A stretch of 64,000 nt of DNA, from NCBI GenBank assembly GCA_018398815.1, contig CM031615.1, positions 48,938,146 through 49,002,145 of the forward strand, given 5' to 3'. The translations under genes and the position numbers were made by a program. The notes under the pieces are model-generated. The model searched no databases. It had not been told where the DNA came from and saw only the letters and a program-made list of their open reading frames with translations. The DNA is from Conus ventricosus. Taxonomy: Eukaryota; Mollusca; Gastropoda; Neogastropoda; Conidae. Position 1 is the first letter of the stretch. Each line of letters opens with the position of its first letter. Positions 11,123 through 22,984 of this stretch are shown here, piece after piece.

Positions 11123-11368
11123 TCATGTCCTTGAAAGACACAGAACAAAGTTAGGGCCTTGGTCTTCTGTGGAAGGCTGAAAATCACTCGGGGCAGAGTC
11201 CCACGTCACATCCAGAACATTCCCAGCCAGAGCGCACACGAGTAGGATGGCCAGCAGCACAGTTCCTCTTTCTTGACCTCCTTCACTCTCAGCATCACTC
11301 TCCTCTGCAGTAGTGCTTCCAGATTCTGGATCACACAAGAAAACACATATCCTAAGTCTTCTGTTCAT
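11123..11368 (-). CDS. Unrecognised minus-strand open segment with a hydrophobic stretch
   Basis: This 81-codon minus-strand frame carries an acidic Ser/Glu-rich part (ESGSTTAEESDAESEGG), a hydrophobic stretch (GTVLLAILLVCALAGNVL) and a tail (DVTWDSAPSDFQ). In the second assembly copy (25858-26265) a one-base difference lets the frame run on to 135 codons. A possible acceptor (TTGTGTGATCCAG) precedes the acidic part. It lies antisense inside the intron of the receptor gene. I do not recognise it. It could be a small gene's exon, a pseudogene fragment or chance, and the lack of a family match keeps confidence low. Confidence 0.25.
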   Translation of the reverse strand: MNRRLRICVFLCDPESGSTTAEESDAESEGGQERGTVLLAILLVCALAGNVLDVTWDSAPSDFQPSTEDQGPNFVLCLSRT

Positions 11369-11839
11369 TTCATTGTTTCATAATGGTGCAAGAGTTGTTA
11401 CAGAGAGCTTGACTCAGTTTCCACTAATTAGTCTGATTTTCAGAAAGAAAAAAATATGAACAGCATTACTTATTCATTGTATGAAAATGAAGTCATGCAT
11501 AAAATCATAAATAAGAATAAAATCTGAATCACTAGCATATAAGGAAGGGGAAGGGCTACAGCTTTCATTGGAGACACGCCCACTCGTGACACGCCCACAC
11601 TGTTTCTAAACAAAAAAAAACAAAAACAAAAAAAGTTATAACTTGTTCTCTTCAAATCACCACTTTTATTCACCTCTAAAGTGCTTTCAAAGCACCTTTA
11701 AGCCTGTCACTCTGTACTGGTTGTGGTTAGTGTGACATTTTTGTTTGATGTGGGATCTGGTTGGTGGATTGTTCGCCCCGCCTCCAGATGTCCGCCACAT
11801 GTTCGCCTTGTTTTTAAACACCTTCCTCTTGCATTGCAG

Positions 11840-11891
11840 ACGGTGCGTCGTCCCTGGTGACTCTCAAGAGCAGCGACACGTATCGTCGTAC
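11840..11891 (+). CDS. Candidate 52-bp exon of the SEFIR receptor gene
   Basis: A short open segment is bounded by a strong acceptor (CCTCTTGCATTGCAG) and a consensus donor (TAC|GTAAGTGTG). With one base carried over from the exon at 5052 it reads [17 protein letters not shown] and ends in phase 2. The donor runs straight into a TG microsatellite. An identical copy at 26739-26790 in the second contig supports conservation of the sequence but is not independent evidence. The next candidate exons downstream (33385 and 34024) do not obviously start in phase 2, so at least one exon may be missing or an indel may be present. Confidence 0.45.
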
Positions 11892-11893
11892 GT

Positions 11894-11894
<1 letters not shown>

Positions 11895-11960
<66 letters not shown>
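11895..11960. repeat. (TG)n microsatellite at the exon donor
   Basis: About 33 TG dinucleotides start right at the GTAAGTG donor, continuing as degenerate TG-rich DNA to about 12032. Copy at 26795-26860. Confidence 0.95.
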
Positions 11961-12282
11961 TGCCTGTCTGTATGTGTTCATGTGTCTGTAGACCCATGTG
12001 TCTGTGTGATTTGTATATGTGTGTGTGTGTGGCGCGCGCGAATGGGCTACAAGGGCGGGAAAAAAAAGCACACAGTAGACAATAGTAAAGAAAGAGAAAT
12101 GGTGTAGTAAGATAAAAATTGTGAAAGCCACAGTCAAAGAGAGCGACAGAAAACAGGACGTTCATCACTAGCGTAGAGCGACCAGAAGACGAGAACAGTT
12201 TAAGAACGGAGAAGGTAGCTGGGGACATTTATTTTTGAAACTCTGCTGGGGACTGTTTTCTTTGGCAGACATTTTCGACTCG

Positions 12283-12360
12283 ATATACTAATAATGATAA
12301 TAATGATTATTTTATGGCGCTTAATCTTACATCATAAGCCCTAAGCGCTTACAAATACAT
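12283..12360 (-). mobile_element. SINE/LINE 3'-end fragment (AAGCGCTTAGGGCT...GCGCTATA type)
   Basis: On the minus strand the sequence contains GTAAGCGCTTAGGGCTTATG, then TTAAGCGCCATAAAAT and an (ATTATT)n tail. The same pattern of two GCGC-centred blocks followed by an AAT/ATT tail occurs at 52105-52190 (plus) and, tail end only, near 58826-58872. It is therefore a dispersed element end with a trinucleotide tail. Copy at 27178-27256. Confidence 0.6.
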
Positions 12361-12439
12361 GAAAGGTTAAAGAAAACATAAATGAAACCAACAAGAAGAT
12401 GAATATTGCAATAAGTACCATGCATCTACAAACAAGGGT

Positions 12440-12486
12440 GCATATTGACACACACCCACGCGCGCGCGCGCATTTGCGCGCGCACG

Positions 12487-12530
<44 letters not shown>

Positions 12531-12533
12531 CAC

Positions 12534-12581
<48 letters not shown>

Positions 12582-12720
12582 ACGCGCGCGCGCACGTATA
12601 CACCCACACAACACATGATCCCACACACACTGTCGCACAACAACGGACACAACAGCATGCGCGTACACACACACACACATGCGCATGCGCACACGCCCAC
12701 TCACACACATACACAGAAAC
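12440..12720. repeat. (CA)n and CG/CA-rich microsatellite cluster
   Basis: Alternating purine-pyrimidine DNA with CGCGCGCG blocks at both ends of long CA tracts. Long runs of CG and CA alternation are the kind of sequence that can adopt Z-form. Copy at 27347-27615. Confidence 0.9.
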
Positions 12721-12917
12721 CGCGCAGAAACCGCGCGCGGTTCAAACTAAACATGCAAATAACAAGCAAGTAGGGTCACTCTTGCTCTCACAATGACATA
12801 AAAAATACATGGCCACAGCTTCACACGAATGCTGCTTACGACACCGAACCGCCTAGCAGGTCGATATGACAGCACAAAGCACATAGAACAAACAAGGACA
12901 CATCCAATGTAAGCCTG

Positions 12918-14148
12918 TCAAGGAGCGTGAAACCTCTCACAAAGGCATTAGACGTTTGGAGACAAAGGGAATTGTACTGGTATCCCAAATAGGTATTGAC
13001 CTTAACACGGCGCGGCCCGGTGGTCGATGCAAACCACCTAGGGAGAGTTCGGCCCCTCCCCTGGTGGGAAAGGGGGAAGGGTTTTGAAACCACTCGCCCT
13101 CGGGGCCCCCAAGTGAGCGTAAATGCTCGGTCAGCTGGGTTCTTGTGTTAAAAGTCGTAAAGGCGGGGTTTGGGACTCGTTGGAGGGTATTGCCGTGGGT
13201 CACTGTTTTGGGTTTTCTATTGTCAGGCTGGTAAATGTGTGTGGGGTTTTTGTAACCCCTTTAAGTTAATTACTGTTTTTTAAATGACCACCGAAGGGGG
13301 GCGGGAATTTTCGATGCCATCGGGGGCTAAGTTTTGTGTTTGAAATAATTAGGTGGGGTGTGTGTAAATGGATGTGGTGGAATGTGCGAGTGGAGAATTC
13401 AGGGTACTTGTGAACTAGGGGTTTGAGGAAAAGCAGCGTGGACAAAGGCTTGGCCGAGGGGAACCCTTTGTTTCCCCCCCTATATAAATGGGGGGGGAGA
13501 ACAACGTGTAGGGAACAACACAGGAGAGGGAGGGGAGAAGGCCCAGGAGGAGAGGGGAGAGGAGTGAGCGGACGAGAAAGGGTCGGAGAAAGTGGTCGGA
13601 GATAAAAGAGACAGCAAGGTTTGAGAAAGAAAATAAGGGGCTGGAGCCAGGGGTGGGTGAAGACAGACAAAAAAATTTGAACCAGAGGTGGGTGAAGAAG
13701 CGAAGAAGAGAGTTCGACGTCGGATCCAGAGACGACCACGAAAACCCAGTCTGAAGCCTGGGCCAGTCCCAAGGGATCCCATCAAGCAGTGCTGAAAAAG
13801 GTGAAGAGTTTTTTTCAAAAAATGGGGTGGTGTGAAAGCGGGGTTTGTGTGGAAAAACCTGGCCAGGTAAGAGTATTTTTTATGGGTTAGGATGTATTGA
13901 TTTTTTATGTTTTGTTTTTTCATGGTGTGTGTTTGTTGTACTTTTTAATTTAAGTGCATGAAATGTTTTCTTTTTCATTGTGTTAGGGGAGAAACGAATG
14001 CGGAATCCTTTCCCGGAGGGGAAATTTTGGGTGCGCATGAGTGTGATATGGGTATGAGTGCAAAGAAAACCCTTTGGGTGTGTTAAGCTGCTAATAATCT
14101 CAATTTGGCACTTAGCAATCCTTCACGTTTTCCCCCCCGTCCTGGACA
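12918..14148 (+). repeat. 5' LTR (error-rich copy)
   Basis: Starts TGTCAAGGAGCGTG and ends CCTGGACA, followed by AAG and a corrupted primer-binding site at 14152. Compare the 1334-bp version at 27813-29146. Confidence 0.8.
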
Positions 14149-16878
14149 AAGTGGGACCCCGAGGTTGCAGGGCCCCAAAATTATTTTTCAGGAAGGAAAC
14201 AAAGTGAGTCTAGGTAGTCTGGGGCGAAGGGGCCCATAAAGGAAATTTTTAAATTAGTCTTAAATTTTTTCCTTTAGTTCTTTGGTGTTGGTGTTGATTG
14301 TGTGTAGGGTGGTTGTTTTAAATCAAAGGTTTTCAGAGAAACGAAAAACAAGGTTTGTCTCAACTTCACAAAAGTGTGGTTTAGTTTAAGGCTCCTTTGT
14401 GTTGGGAAACATACCTTTTGGTTTGGGTACTCAGAAGTTTAGTAGTTTAAACTGGTACGTTTTTTTCCCGGGTTTAAAAGCGAAAACTTTTTTTAGTGGT
14501 GAAAAACATATAAAAAAAGAAATGGCTGAAGAGAGTTTTACTCCTTGCGGAATAGTAAGTTGGGGGGAAAAAAATGGGATTAAGGAGAGAATGCGTAGAT
14601 TCATTAAAAACCAGAGAGAATGAGAGAGATGAAAGGGCTAAAAGGGGGAAATTTGAAAAGGAGCAGCTTGATGCTGTAAAAAGAAATTGAGGCGGGAAAA
14701 AAGCTGCACAAAGGCTAAAGCAGACGCAGGTGTACGTCCCAGGAAAAAGCGTGCAGAGGGCAAAGGCGTGCAGAGAGTGCAGCGGCAAAGCTAGAGCAGA
14801 TGCAGGGGAGCTGCCAGAGCAAGAGCGATGGGAGTCGTGCGAGCAAAAGAGAGCGAGGTGCAGCTGCAGGCTAAAGAGATGCAGGGGGCGAGGCAAAAGC
14901 AGAATCGGAGATTTTAGCCAAAAAAATTGAGTTGGAAAAAATAAAGTCTGAAAATCGCGTAAAATAGACCCCAGTTCTGGTCGTGGGCCCGCAGCAAAGT
15001 TGCGACAAATTTTTTCCCCCATTTTCAGAGAAGAAAGATCAATCGCCCCAAATTTCAGTCGGTTTAAATCGGTTGGGCCGGGGGGCTGGCCCGAAGAAAA
15101 TGGGAATAAACCTGTCGCTTGTTGCAGGTCGTGGTTACCACAGTTCCCCCCTCCCAAAAGGGTGATCAGAGGTTTTTGAAAGGGTTTAAACAGGCGGTGT
15201 AAAGGCTATGATTTGACTGAAAAAGGTTTTAGGGTAAGTTTCGCGAGGCGAGAATCAAAACGGGTGAGAATAACACAGTTGGGGTTAGACTGGACCACTA
15301 TTTCAAAAATGGGTAGAATTTAGGGGGGTAGACTTGTTTTTAAAGGGCCCTAAGACACTGGTGAAAAAAGGAAAGTACTTGTGGTTGGGGGAGGGGCCCT
15401 TCACCCCTTTAAAGGGAAAAAGGTGAACCCACTGCTGGGGTACTCAGACGCTGGAATACCGGGAAGCGAGGGGTGTTTCCCTAACAGAGGAAAGCCTGGA
15501 AGCATATTCAGAGGTGACCCCGCACAGACTCCCCAAGAGCAGCGACAACCCCCGTAGGCCCCAGCGTCACGTGAGCAAAAAAGGGGTGGAAAAACCAATA
15601 GCCACGTGGCTAGGATGAGCGTACCTGTTTTCTGGATAAGACGGGCATTTGGCTAGGGTTTGTATATTTAAGTCACAGAAGGGCGCGCGATGAGGATCAG
15701 GCCAGAGAGAGGGGGTTTTAAAAAAGATGAACAAGATGACGTGTTTTTTGTCTGGATTGTGTGTGGTTCACGTTTAGGGGTAACATGGATGTGCCAAAGG
15801 CCGGAGGAAAAATGTGGTTAAAGTCATTAGAGACTCTGGGTGCCCTGGGTAATGGTGAAGGGTCCCCGGTTGGAAGGGGGCAATTCACAGGTTTGAACAC
15901 GAGGTGGACAAATAGAGGAACAGTAGCAGAAATTCAAAACGGCACTGGTGTTTATTTATAACCCTTCTTAAATGGGTGTACCGGCTTTTGGGTTCCCAAG
16001 CCGCCTAGATTTGGTAAAGGGGGAAACTTTCAGGGGCACGTGGGTACGAAAACCCCCCCTAACTTCTCTGTTCAATCAGGGGAAAAGAAATACTGAGAAA
16101 AGGCCCGGCAGTCAAACATCCCGAAGCAAGGAGGTGTCCGTGGCCAACCCCTTCACTTGCGAGCAAACAAAAGGGGGATCCGTCAGTAACTGTTTGGTTT
16201 TGCTCACAGAGGGGAAGAAAAGTGGAAGGAGGGCACCCTCGGGTTTTAGATAAGGTGGGGTATTTACCGAACTTTCTTTCCCTTTAGTTTGGGGAAGCAA
16301 AAAGACAGATTTTTGTGCCTACAAAACGCAGAAAGGCGGGAGTCGAAAAATGTGCGTCAGCTCGGGCCTTTTGGTAAGAAGGCCTACAAAAAGGGGAGTG
16401 ACGGAGATTCTAATGGCCCGGTTCCTTGGTGATATCAGGGTTTCTGTGCGCTTGCAAAAAACATGTCGCGCGGTACGCAAAGTGGGGTTAGGAGTGAAGA
16501 AAGAGTGCGGGACGTAGGCCAAGTAAAAATGGTCGGTCGAGAACGGGTAGTGTGTGCGTGTGTCTTTTGCGTGTGGTATGCGTGCGTGGTGGGTGCGGGC
16601 CCGTGTATGAAAAGAAGGGGAGAGATTTTCCCTAAAACTTTTAAAGGTTATAGGGCACCGACTTTTGGTGGTGGAGTTCCCGATTTATGTTGATATTTGC
16701 TTTGATAGTGTGTAGTATTTATTTTTCTTTAAATTTTTTTGCAAGACAAAACTTGGTGGTTTTTTCTGGGTAAGTAGGCTAGAGAGGCGATTTAGCCGGT
16801 TTAAAAGGGAAAATATGAGTTTTATTCCCTTTAAGTTAAGTTTTTGCTTTTCGGGTTGGGTTTTGAGTGGGGGGAATT

Positions 16879-18143
16879 TGTCAAGGACGTGAAACCCTTT
16901 ACAAAAGGCATTAGACGCTTGGAGACAAAAGGGGCATTGTACGTGGTATACAAATGGTAATTGACCAATTAAACGGCCGGCCGAAGTGGTAGATGACAAA
17001 CAACCCTAGGGAGGTTTGGCCCCTGGTGGGGAAGGGGGGAAGGGTTGTAACCCTCGGGCCCCGGGGCCCCGTGAGCGTAATGCTCGGTCAGTGAGGTTTT
17101 GTGTTTAAAAGTCAGTGAAGAGCAGGGGTCTTGGACCGTTCGGTGGGATTGCCGTGGGTCCTGTGTTGGTCTATTGTCAGGCTGGTGAAAGGGTGGGGGT
17201 TGTGTTTTCCTAAGATAATTACTGGTTAACTGCCCCCCGAAGCGGCGGGGGGGGAAAAATTTTTGATTCCATTGGGGTAAGTTTGTTTGCTAATCAAATT
17301 TGGTGGGGGTGTGTGTAAATGGATGTGTGGGAAAAGTGGAGTGGAGAATTCAGGGTATTGTGAACTAGGGGTTTGAGAAGCGGTGGGCAAAAGGATGGCC
17401 CGAAGGGGGTCCTTTGTTTCCCTCCCCTTTAAATGAGGGGAAAAACGTGCAGGAGAAAAAACCCCCGGAGAGGAGGAGAGAAAGGGACAGAGAGAGAGAG
17501 GAGGGGGATGTGGGAGGGCAGAGAAAAGGGTCGAGAGAAACGTGGTCTGGGAAAAAGAGACAGCAAGGTTTTAGGTTAAAGACAAAATGGAAGAGAAGGA
17601 AATAAATTGAAGCCCCGAGGTGGGTGAAGAAGACAAATGAATTTTAACCCGAGGGGGGTGAAGAAAACGAAAAAGAAGAGTTGACGTCGAGATCCAGAGA
17701 CGCCACGAAGACCCATCCTGAAACCCGGGCAGTAACAAGGGGATCACCCCTCACAGTGCTGAAAGAAAAGGGGAAAAGCTTTTTTTCAAGAAATGTGGTG
17801 TGGGGTGAAAGCGTGGGTTTTGTGTGTGAAAACCCGGCCAGGTAAGAAGTCATTTTATTTACCCCGGGATTAGGGTGTATTGATTTTTTTAGTTTTGATT
17901 TTCATTTGGGTGTGTTTTTTTGATTGTACATGATTAAATTTTAAGTAGCATGAAATTTTTTTCTTGTTCTCGTTGTGTTTGGAGAGAAACGTGGTGAAAT
18001 TCCCCTTCCCCGGAGAGGTGAAGTTTGGTGTGGCATGGTGTTTTCTATGGTGTAGAGTGCAAAGATAACTTGGTGTGTTAAGCGACTAATAATTCATAAC
18101 TTAGTCACTTAAGCAATACCATACGTTTTTCCCCTTTTGGACA
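16879..18143 (+). repeat. 3' LTR (error-rich copy)
   Basis: Preceded by a G-rich polypurine tract (GAGTGGGGGGAATT), starts TGTCAAGGACGTG, ends TTGGACA and is followed by the AAGCC duplication. Confidence 0.8.
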
Positions 18144-18739
18144 AAGCCTGAGAAAATGACCTGGAAAGTTTCAGAAATCTTACCGACTCCCCTTCTCGTC
18201 TCCATCGCCATCTTTTCTGAGTCTTTAATGAAACAGGGATGGTTTTGTAAGAGAAAATAGGTGTGCAGAGCAGAACAGTCAGAGGATGTTAGTTAATAAC
18301 TGTTTATGGAGAGTTTGGGGGGGGGAGGGGGGGGGGGGGGGGGGCGGCAAAAAAGGTTTTTGAAAGTTTTGATTGATCTCTCACCTGTAAAAAAATCTTT
18401 TGGGTTTTTTTTTTCTTTTATTTTTTTTTCTTTTGCTTTCTTTTTTTTTTTTTTTCTTTTTTCCCTCAAAGATTTTGTTGAAGCGGTAAATGGATTGTGA
18501 TGGTTGTTCAAATTTCTCTGTTTTTTCGGTCTTTTTTTTGGGGGAGGAGTTCGTGTGTTTGTGTGTGTGTGGTGTGGGGTGTGTGTGGGGGTTTTGGGGT
18601 GTTGCGTGTGGGCTGCGTGCGTGCGTGCGTGTGTGCGTGGGGCGTGCGTGTGTGTAAGTTTCTTTTTGGTTGGTTGGGGTTTTGGTGGGCTCCTTAACGG
18701 GGCGCACCGCTTTGCATATCTCTGGTTTTTGTTTGTTGC

Positions 18740-18891
18740 CGCCCCGGGTCGGCCTCCATTTACCAACACCACCCCGAGAAGAGGATCAGTAACATGGGCC
18801 CTTTTGGCTTGAAGATTATTACGGGCACCGTCATCCCGTGCTGTACGATTGTTGTGCCCTTGCGGTTGTCATACTGCTTGAGGTGGTATGT
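18740..18891 (+). pseudogene. Error-rich copy of the transmembrane exon (see 34024)
   Basis: Matches the exon at 34024-34177, but the acceptor AG is corrupted (TTGCCG) and several bases are lost. It does preserve ACGGGCACCGTCATC, which lacks the extra base seen in the other copy and so helps decide the true reading frame. Confidence 0.6.
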
Positions 18892-19444
18892 TTTGTGTGT
18901 GGTGTGTGTGTGTGGTGTGGAGGGGGGGGGGTGTGTGGGGGGGGGGGGGGTGGATGTGGGTGGTTTGTGTGTGTAGTGTGTTGGTGTGGTGTGTGTGTGT
19001 GTGTGTGTGTGTGTGTGGTGGTGTATGGTGGTGTGTATGTGTGTGTTGGGTGTGTGTGGGGGTGGTGTGTGTGTGTGTGTGTGTACATGACGCCCGGCGG
19101 CTTGTATGTGTTTGGGGGGGGGGGGGGCAGGGTTGGTTGGAGGGGGGCCGTACTGGCCCCCAAAAAAAAAAATTAAAACAAAAAAATTTTTTGCGGTTTG
19201 TTTTGACTGAATTTAAAAAAAAAATTGCACCCAAACACCCTCACCACCAACACAAACACACACCCCATGGCGATGAAATCCTGCGCGCCGTGCCACAAAC
19301 ACACGGCACCCGATGCACGCGCGCGGGGCGCCGGGCCCCACCCCAAAAACACACACACCCACAACACACACACTTTTTTCACGTCGTTTACAGCATGTTT
19401 AAGACACCGCACAGAGAGAAAAGTGATGCGATGATTCTTTTCGG

Positions 19445-19774
19445 TAAAACCCGCGGGCGCGGAAAAGGGTGGACCCGGACGTTGAAAGGCTTGCCGGGGG
19501 GAGAACGTGGGACGCGGAGAGGCGCCCCCGACGATGCGGGCCGACCAGGGGATTTTCAGAGTGCAGCGGAGGACAACGAGGACGCGCTGAAGAACAACAA
19601 CGTCCTGACGTCGGCCAAACCGACTTTGTCTCGACCCGAGCGAATTCACCCAAAAAAAAACGAAAGGGTTTTCGATGTCCCCATTTTTTTCCCCCCCCCA
19701 GTTTCCACATTTTTGGGCATTACGGACGGAGGGAGGAGACCCCCGATCTTCTCCCTCTTTTTAACGGTTTGAGG
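19445..19774 (+). pseudogene. Error-rich copy of the acidic juxtamembrane exon and start of the SEFIR exon
   Basis: Corresponds to 34789-35145. It has many one-base indels and ends in the assembly gap. It is the terminal sequence of the left contig. Confidence 0.65.
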
Positions 19775-20774
19775 NNNNNNNNNNNNNNNNNNNNNNNNNN
19801 NNNNNNNNNNNNNNNNNNNNNNNNNNNNNNNNNNNNNNNNNNNNNNNNNNNNNNNNNNNNNNNNNNNNNNNNNNNNNNNNNNNNNNNNNNNNNNNNNNNN
19901 NNNNNNNNNNNNNNNNNNNNNNNNNNNNNNNNNNNNNNNNNNNNNNNNNNNNNNNNNNNNNNNNNNNNNNNNNNNNNNNNNNNNNNNNNNNNNNNNNNNN
20001 NNNNNNNNNNNNNNNNNNNNNNNNNNNNNNNNNNNNNNNNNNNNNNNNNNNNNNNNNNNNNNNNNNNNNNNNNNNNNNNNNNNNNNNNNNNNNNNNNNNN
20101 NNNNNNNNNNNNNNNNNNNNNNNNNNNNNNNNNNNNNNNNNNNNNNNNNNNNNNNNNNNNNNNNNNNNNNNNNNNNNNNNNNNNNNNNNNNNNNNNNNNN
20201 NNNNNNNNNNNNNNNNNNNNNNNNNNNNNNNNNNNNNNNNNNNNNNNNNNNNNNNNNNNNNNNNNNNNNNNNNNNNNNNNNNNNNNNNNNNNNNNNNNNN
20301 NNNNNNNNNNNNNNNNNNNNNNNNNNNNNNNNNNNNNNNNNNNNNNNNNNNNNNNNNNNNNNNNNNNNNNNNNNNNNNNNNNNNNNNNNNNNNNNNNNNN
20401 NNNNNNNNNNNNNNNNNNNNNNNNNNNNNNNNNNNNNNNNNNNNNNNNNNNNNNNNNNNNNNNNNNNNNNNNNNNNNNNNNNNNNNNNNNNNNNNNNNNN
20501 NNNNNNNNNNNNNNNNNNNNNNNNNNNNNNNNNNNNNNNNNNNNNNNNNNNNNNNNNNNNNNNNNNNNNNNNNNNNNNNNNNNNNNNNNNNNNNNNNNNN
20601 NNNNNNNNNNNNNNNNNNNNNNNNNNNNNNNNNNNNNNNNNNNNNNNNNNNNNNNNNNNNNNNNNNNNNNNNNNNNNNNNNNNNNNNNNNNNNNNNNNNN
20701 NNNNNNNNNNNNNNNNNNNNNNNNNNNNNNNNNNNNNNNNNNNNNNNNNNNNNNNNNNNNNNNNNNNNNNNNNN
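19775..20774. other. Assembly gap, exactly 1000 N
   Basis: The round number indicates a placeholder of unknown true size. Sequence on both sides is of low quality, and the two sides overlap by about 15 kb. The true gap is therefore probably negative (overlapping contigs). Confidence 0.99.
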
Positions 20775-20812
20775 AAAAATTTTTTTTAAACCTTTGGTGA
20801 TTGTTGCTACTG

Positions 20813-21290
20813 AGTTCTGAAAGGCGATATTACGCTGTAGTGTAACACCTCTACCTCTTGAGAACTGAAGTGGAGTTCTGAAAGGCGATCACGCTGCTAG
20901 TGTAACACCTCTACCTCTTTGAGAACTGAAGTGATTTTCTGAAAGGCGATCACCCCTGCTAGTTTTAACACCTCTACCTCTTTGAGAACTGAAGTGAGTT
21001 CTGAAAGGCGATCACGCTGCTAGTGTAACACCTCTACCTCTTTGAGAACTAAAAGTTGAGTTCTGAAAGGCGATCACGCTGCTAGTGTAAACCTCTACCT
21101 CTTGAAAACTGAAGTGAGTTCTGAAAGCGATCACCTGCTAGGTACACCTTACCTTTGAGAACTGAAGTGAGTTCTGAAAGGCGATCACGCTGCTAGTGTA
21201 ACACCTCTACCTCTTTGAGAACTGTAGTGAGTTCTGAAAGGCGATCACGCTGCTAGTGTAACACCTCCACCTCTTTAGAACTGAAGTGGG
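20813..21290. repeat. 60-bp satellite, second (noisy) copy
   Basis: Eight units again, now with lost or gained bases in several (for example GGCGATATTACG). This shows sequencing noise over the same array as 5919-6398. Confidence 0.9.
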
Positions 21291-21964
21291 GACAAACTGG
21301 AGGAAACTGAAAAACTGACAAACATTGAAAATAGATAACATGAATGAATAATAAATAAATGAATGAAATAGATAGATAAATAAATAGATAAATAAATACA
21401 TCCATAAATGAGTTGCAGGCGGTTGTTTAGCTGGGACAAAATAATGTTGTTTGTTCGAGTCTCAATTCACTTTTTCCTTGAAGACAACGATCTAAATAAA
21501 GCGCTGTGCATGAACTTCATTCTTTAGTTTTTGTACTTTGTTGGCTGGGTTGGTGCCCCGTTCTTGGGATCTTTCCGTCCCCTCTAAAACCGCTCCTATT
21601 CTCTTGTCTTGTTTAGCAATAGACTCTCACCTCGAGCTAGCTGCAAACAAGTCAGTATATCACTGGTGTAGAGATAACATCCTTCCTTTCCACCTATGTT
21701 ACCTATGTTACCTTCTCTCCCTCCCCCCATACCTCCCCCCACTATTTCTCCGCTTATGGGTTACTTAGAGCGGGCACATGCATATGGCAGCAATTGCTGG
21801 AGGGGTGTACACACTTTGACATAAGTTGAAGGGTGAAGACCTGCGCGGTCTTTTTTTAAATCTTAAATTCAGTCAAGCGATGGACGGCGTGCGCGGACAA
21901 TGCTGACGATTCCCTGACCAGTCCAGGTCCTGGGCCGTCGTCCCAGTTGGCTTTGTGCATCAGC

Positions 21965-22984
21965 ATGCTTTGTGTGGGACTGGTAAGCAGATGCAGCGGC
22001 TGCTTTCTGTGGACTAGTAAGCAGATGCAGCGTGCTGGTTTTGTGTGGGACTATAAGCAGATGCAGCGGCTGCTTTGTGTGGGGACTTAAGCAGATGCGC
22101 GGCTGCTTTGTGTGGGACTAGTAAGCAGATGCAGCGGCCTGCTTTGTGTGGGACTTAAGCAGATGCAGCGGCCTGCTTTTGTGGGACTAGTAAGCAGATG
22201 CAGCGGCTGCTTTTTGTGGGACTAGTAAGCAGATGCAGCGGCTGCTTTGTGTGGGACTGGTAAGCAGAATGCAGCGGCTTGCTTTGTGTGGGACTGGTAA
22301 GCAGATGCAGCGGCTGCTTTGTGTGGGACTAGTAAGCAGATGCAGCGGCTGCTTTGTGTGGGACTTGTAAGCAGATGCAGTGGCTGCTTTGTGTGGGACT
22401 TGTAAGCAGATGCAGCGGCTGCTTTGTGTGGGACTAGAAAGCAGATTAGAGCGCTGCTTTGTGTGGACTAGTAAGCAGATGCAGCGGCTGCTTGTTGGTG
22501 GGACTAGTAAGCAGATGCAGCGGCCCTGCTTTTTGTGGGACTAGTAAGCAGATGCAGCGGCTGCTTTGTGTGGGACTAGTAATCGGAAGGAGCGGCTGTT
22601 TTGGGTGTAGGACTAGTAAGCAGAAGGAGCGGCTGCTTTGTGTGGGACTAGTAAGCAGATGCAGCGGCTGCTTTGTGTAGGACTAGTAAGCGGAAGGAGC
22701 GGCTGCTTTGTGTGGGACTAGTAAGCTGAAGGAGCGGCTGCTTTGTGTGGGACTAGTAAGCAGGAGCGGCTGCTTTGTGTAGGACTAGTAAGCAGAAGGA
22801 GCGGCTGCTTTGTGTAGGACTAGTAAGCAGAAGGACACGGCTGCTTTTGTGGGACTTGTAAGCAGAAGGAACGGCTGCTTTGTGTGGGACATGTAAGCAG
22901 AAGGGGCGGCTGCTTTGTGTGGGACTTGTAAGCAGAAGGAGCGGCTGCTTTGTGTGGGACTTGTAAAGCAGAAGGAGCGGCTGT
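21965..22984. repeat. 35-bp minisatellite, second copy
   Basis: The same order of unit types as 7073-8083, including the single TGCAGTGG variant unit. This shows it is the same array and not an independent one. Confidence 0.9.

Larger units (their letters stand above)
12918..18143 (+). mobile_element. LTR retrotransposon, error-rich assembly copy of the element at 27813
   Basis: Two LTRs (12918-14148 and 16879-18143) begin TGTCAAGG and end GGACA. The 5-bp target-site duplication AAGCC flanks them (12913-12917 and 18144-18148), the same insertion site as the cleaner copy at 27813-33384. This copy is about 350 bp shorter, with frequent single-base losses and homopolymer expansions throughout, and the gag and zinc-knuckle frames are destroyed. 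Because target site and flanks are identical, it is the same insertion seen twice and not a second transposition. Confidence 0.85.

Noticed and set aside
13266..13923. Long minus-strand frames in the LTR
   Set aside because: They are antisense to a GA-rich LTR and lie in the error-rich copy. The clean copy (28257-28841) has a different frame length, showing no constraint.
19469..20800. 443-codon plus-strand frame
   Set aside because: It is open only because it crosses 1000 unknown bases.
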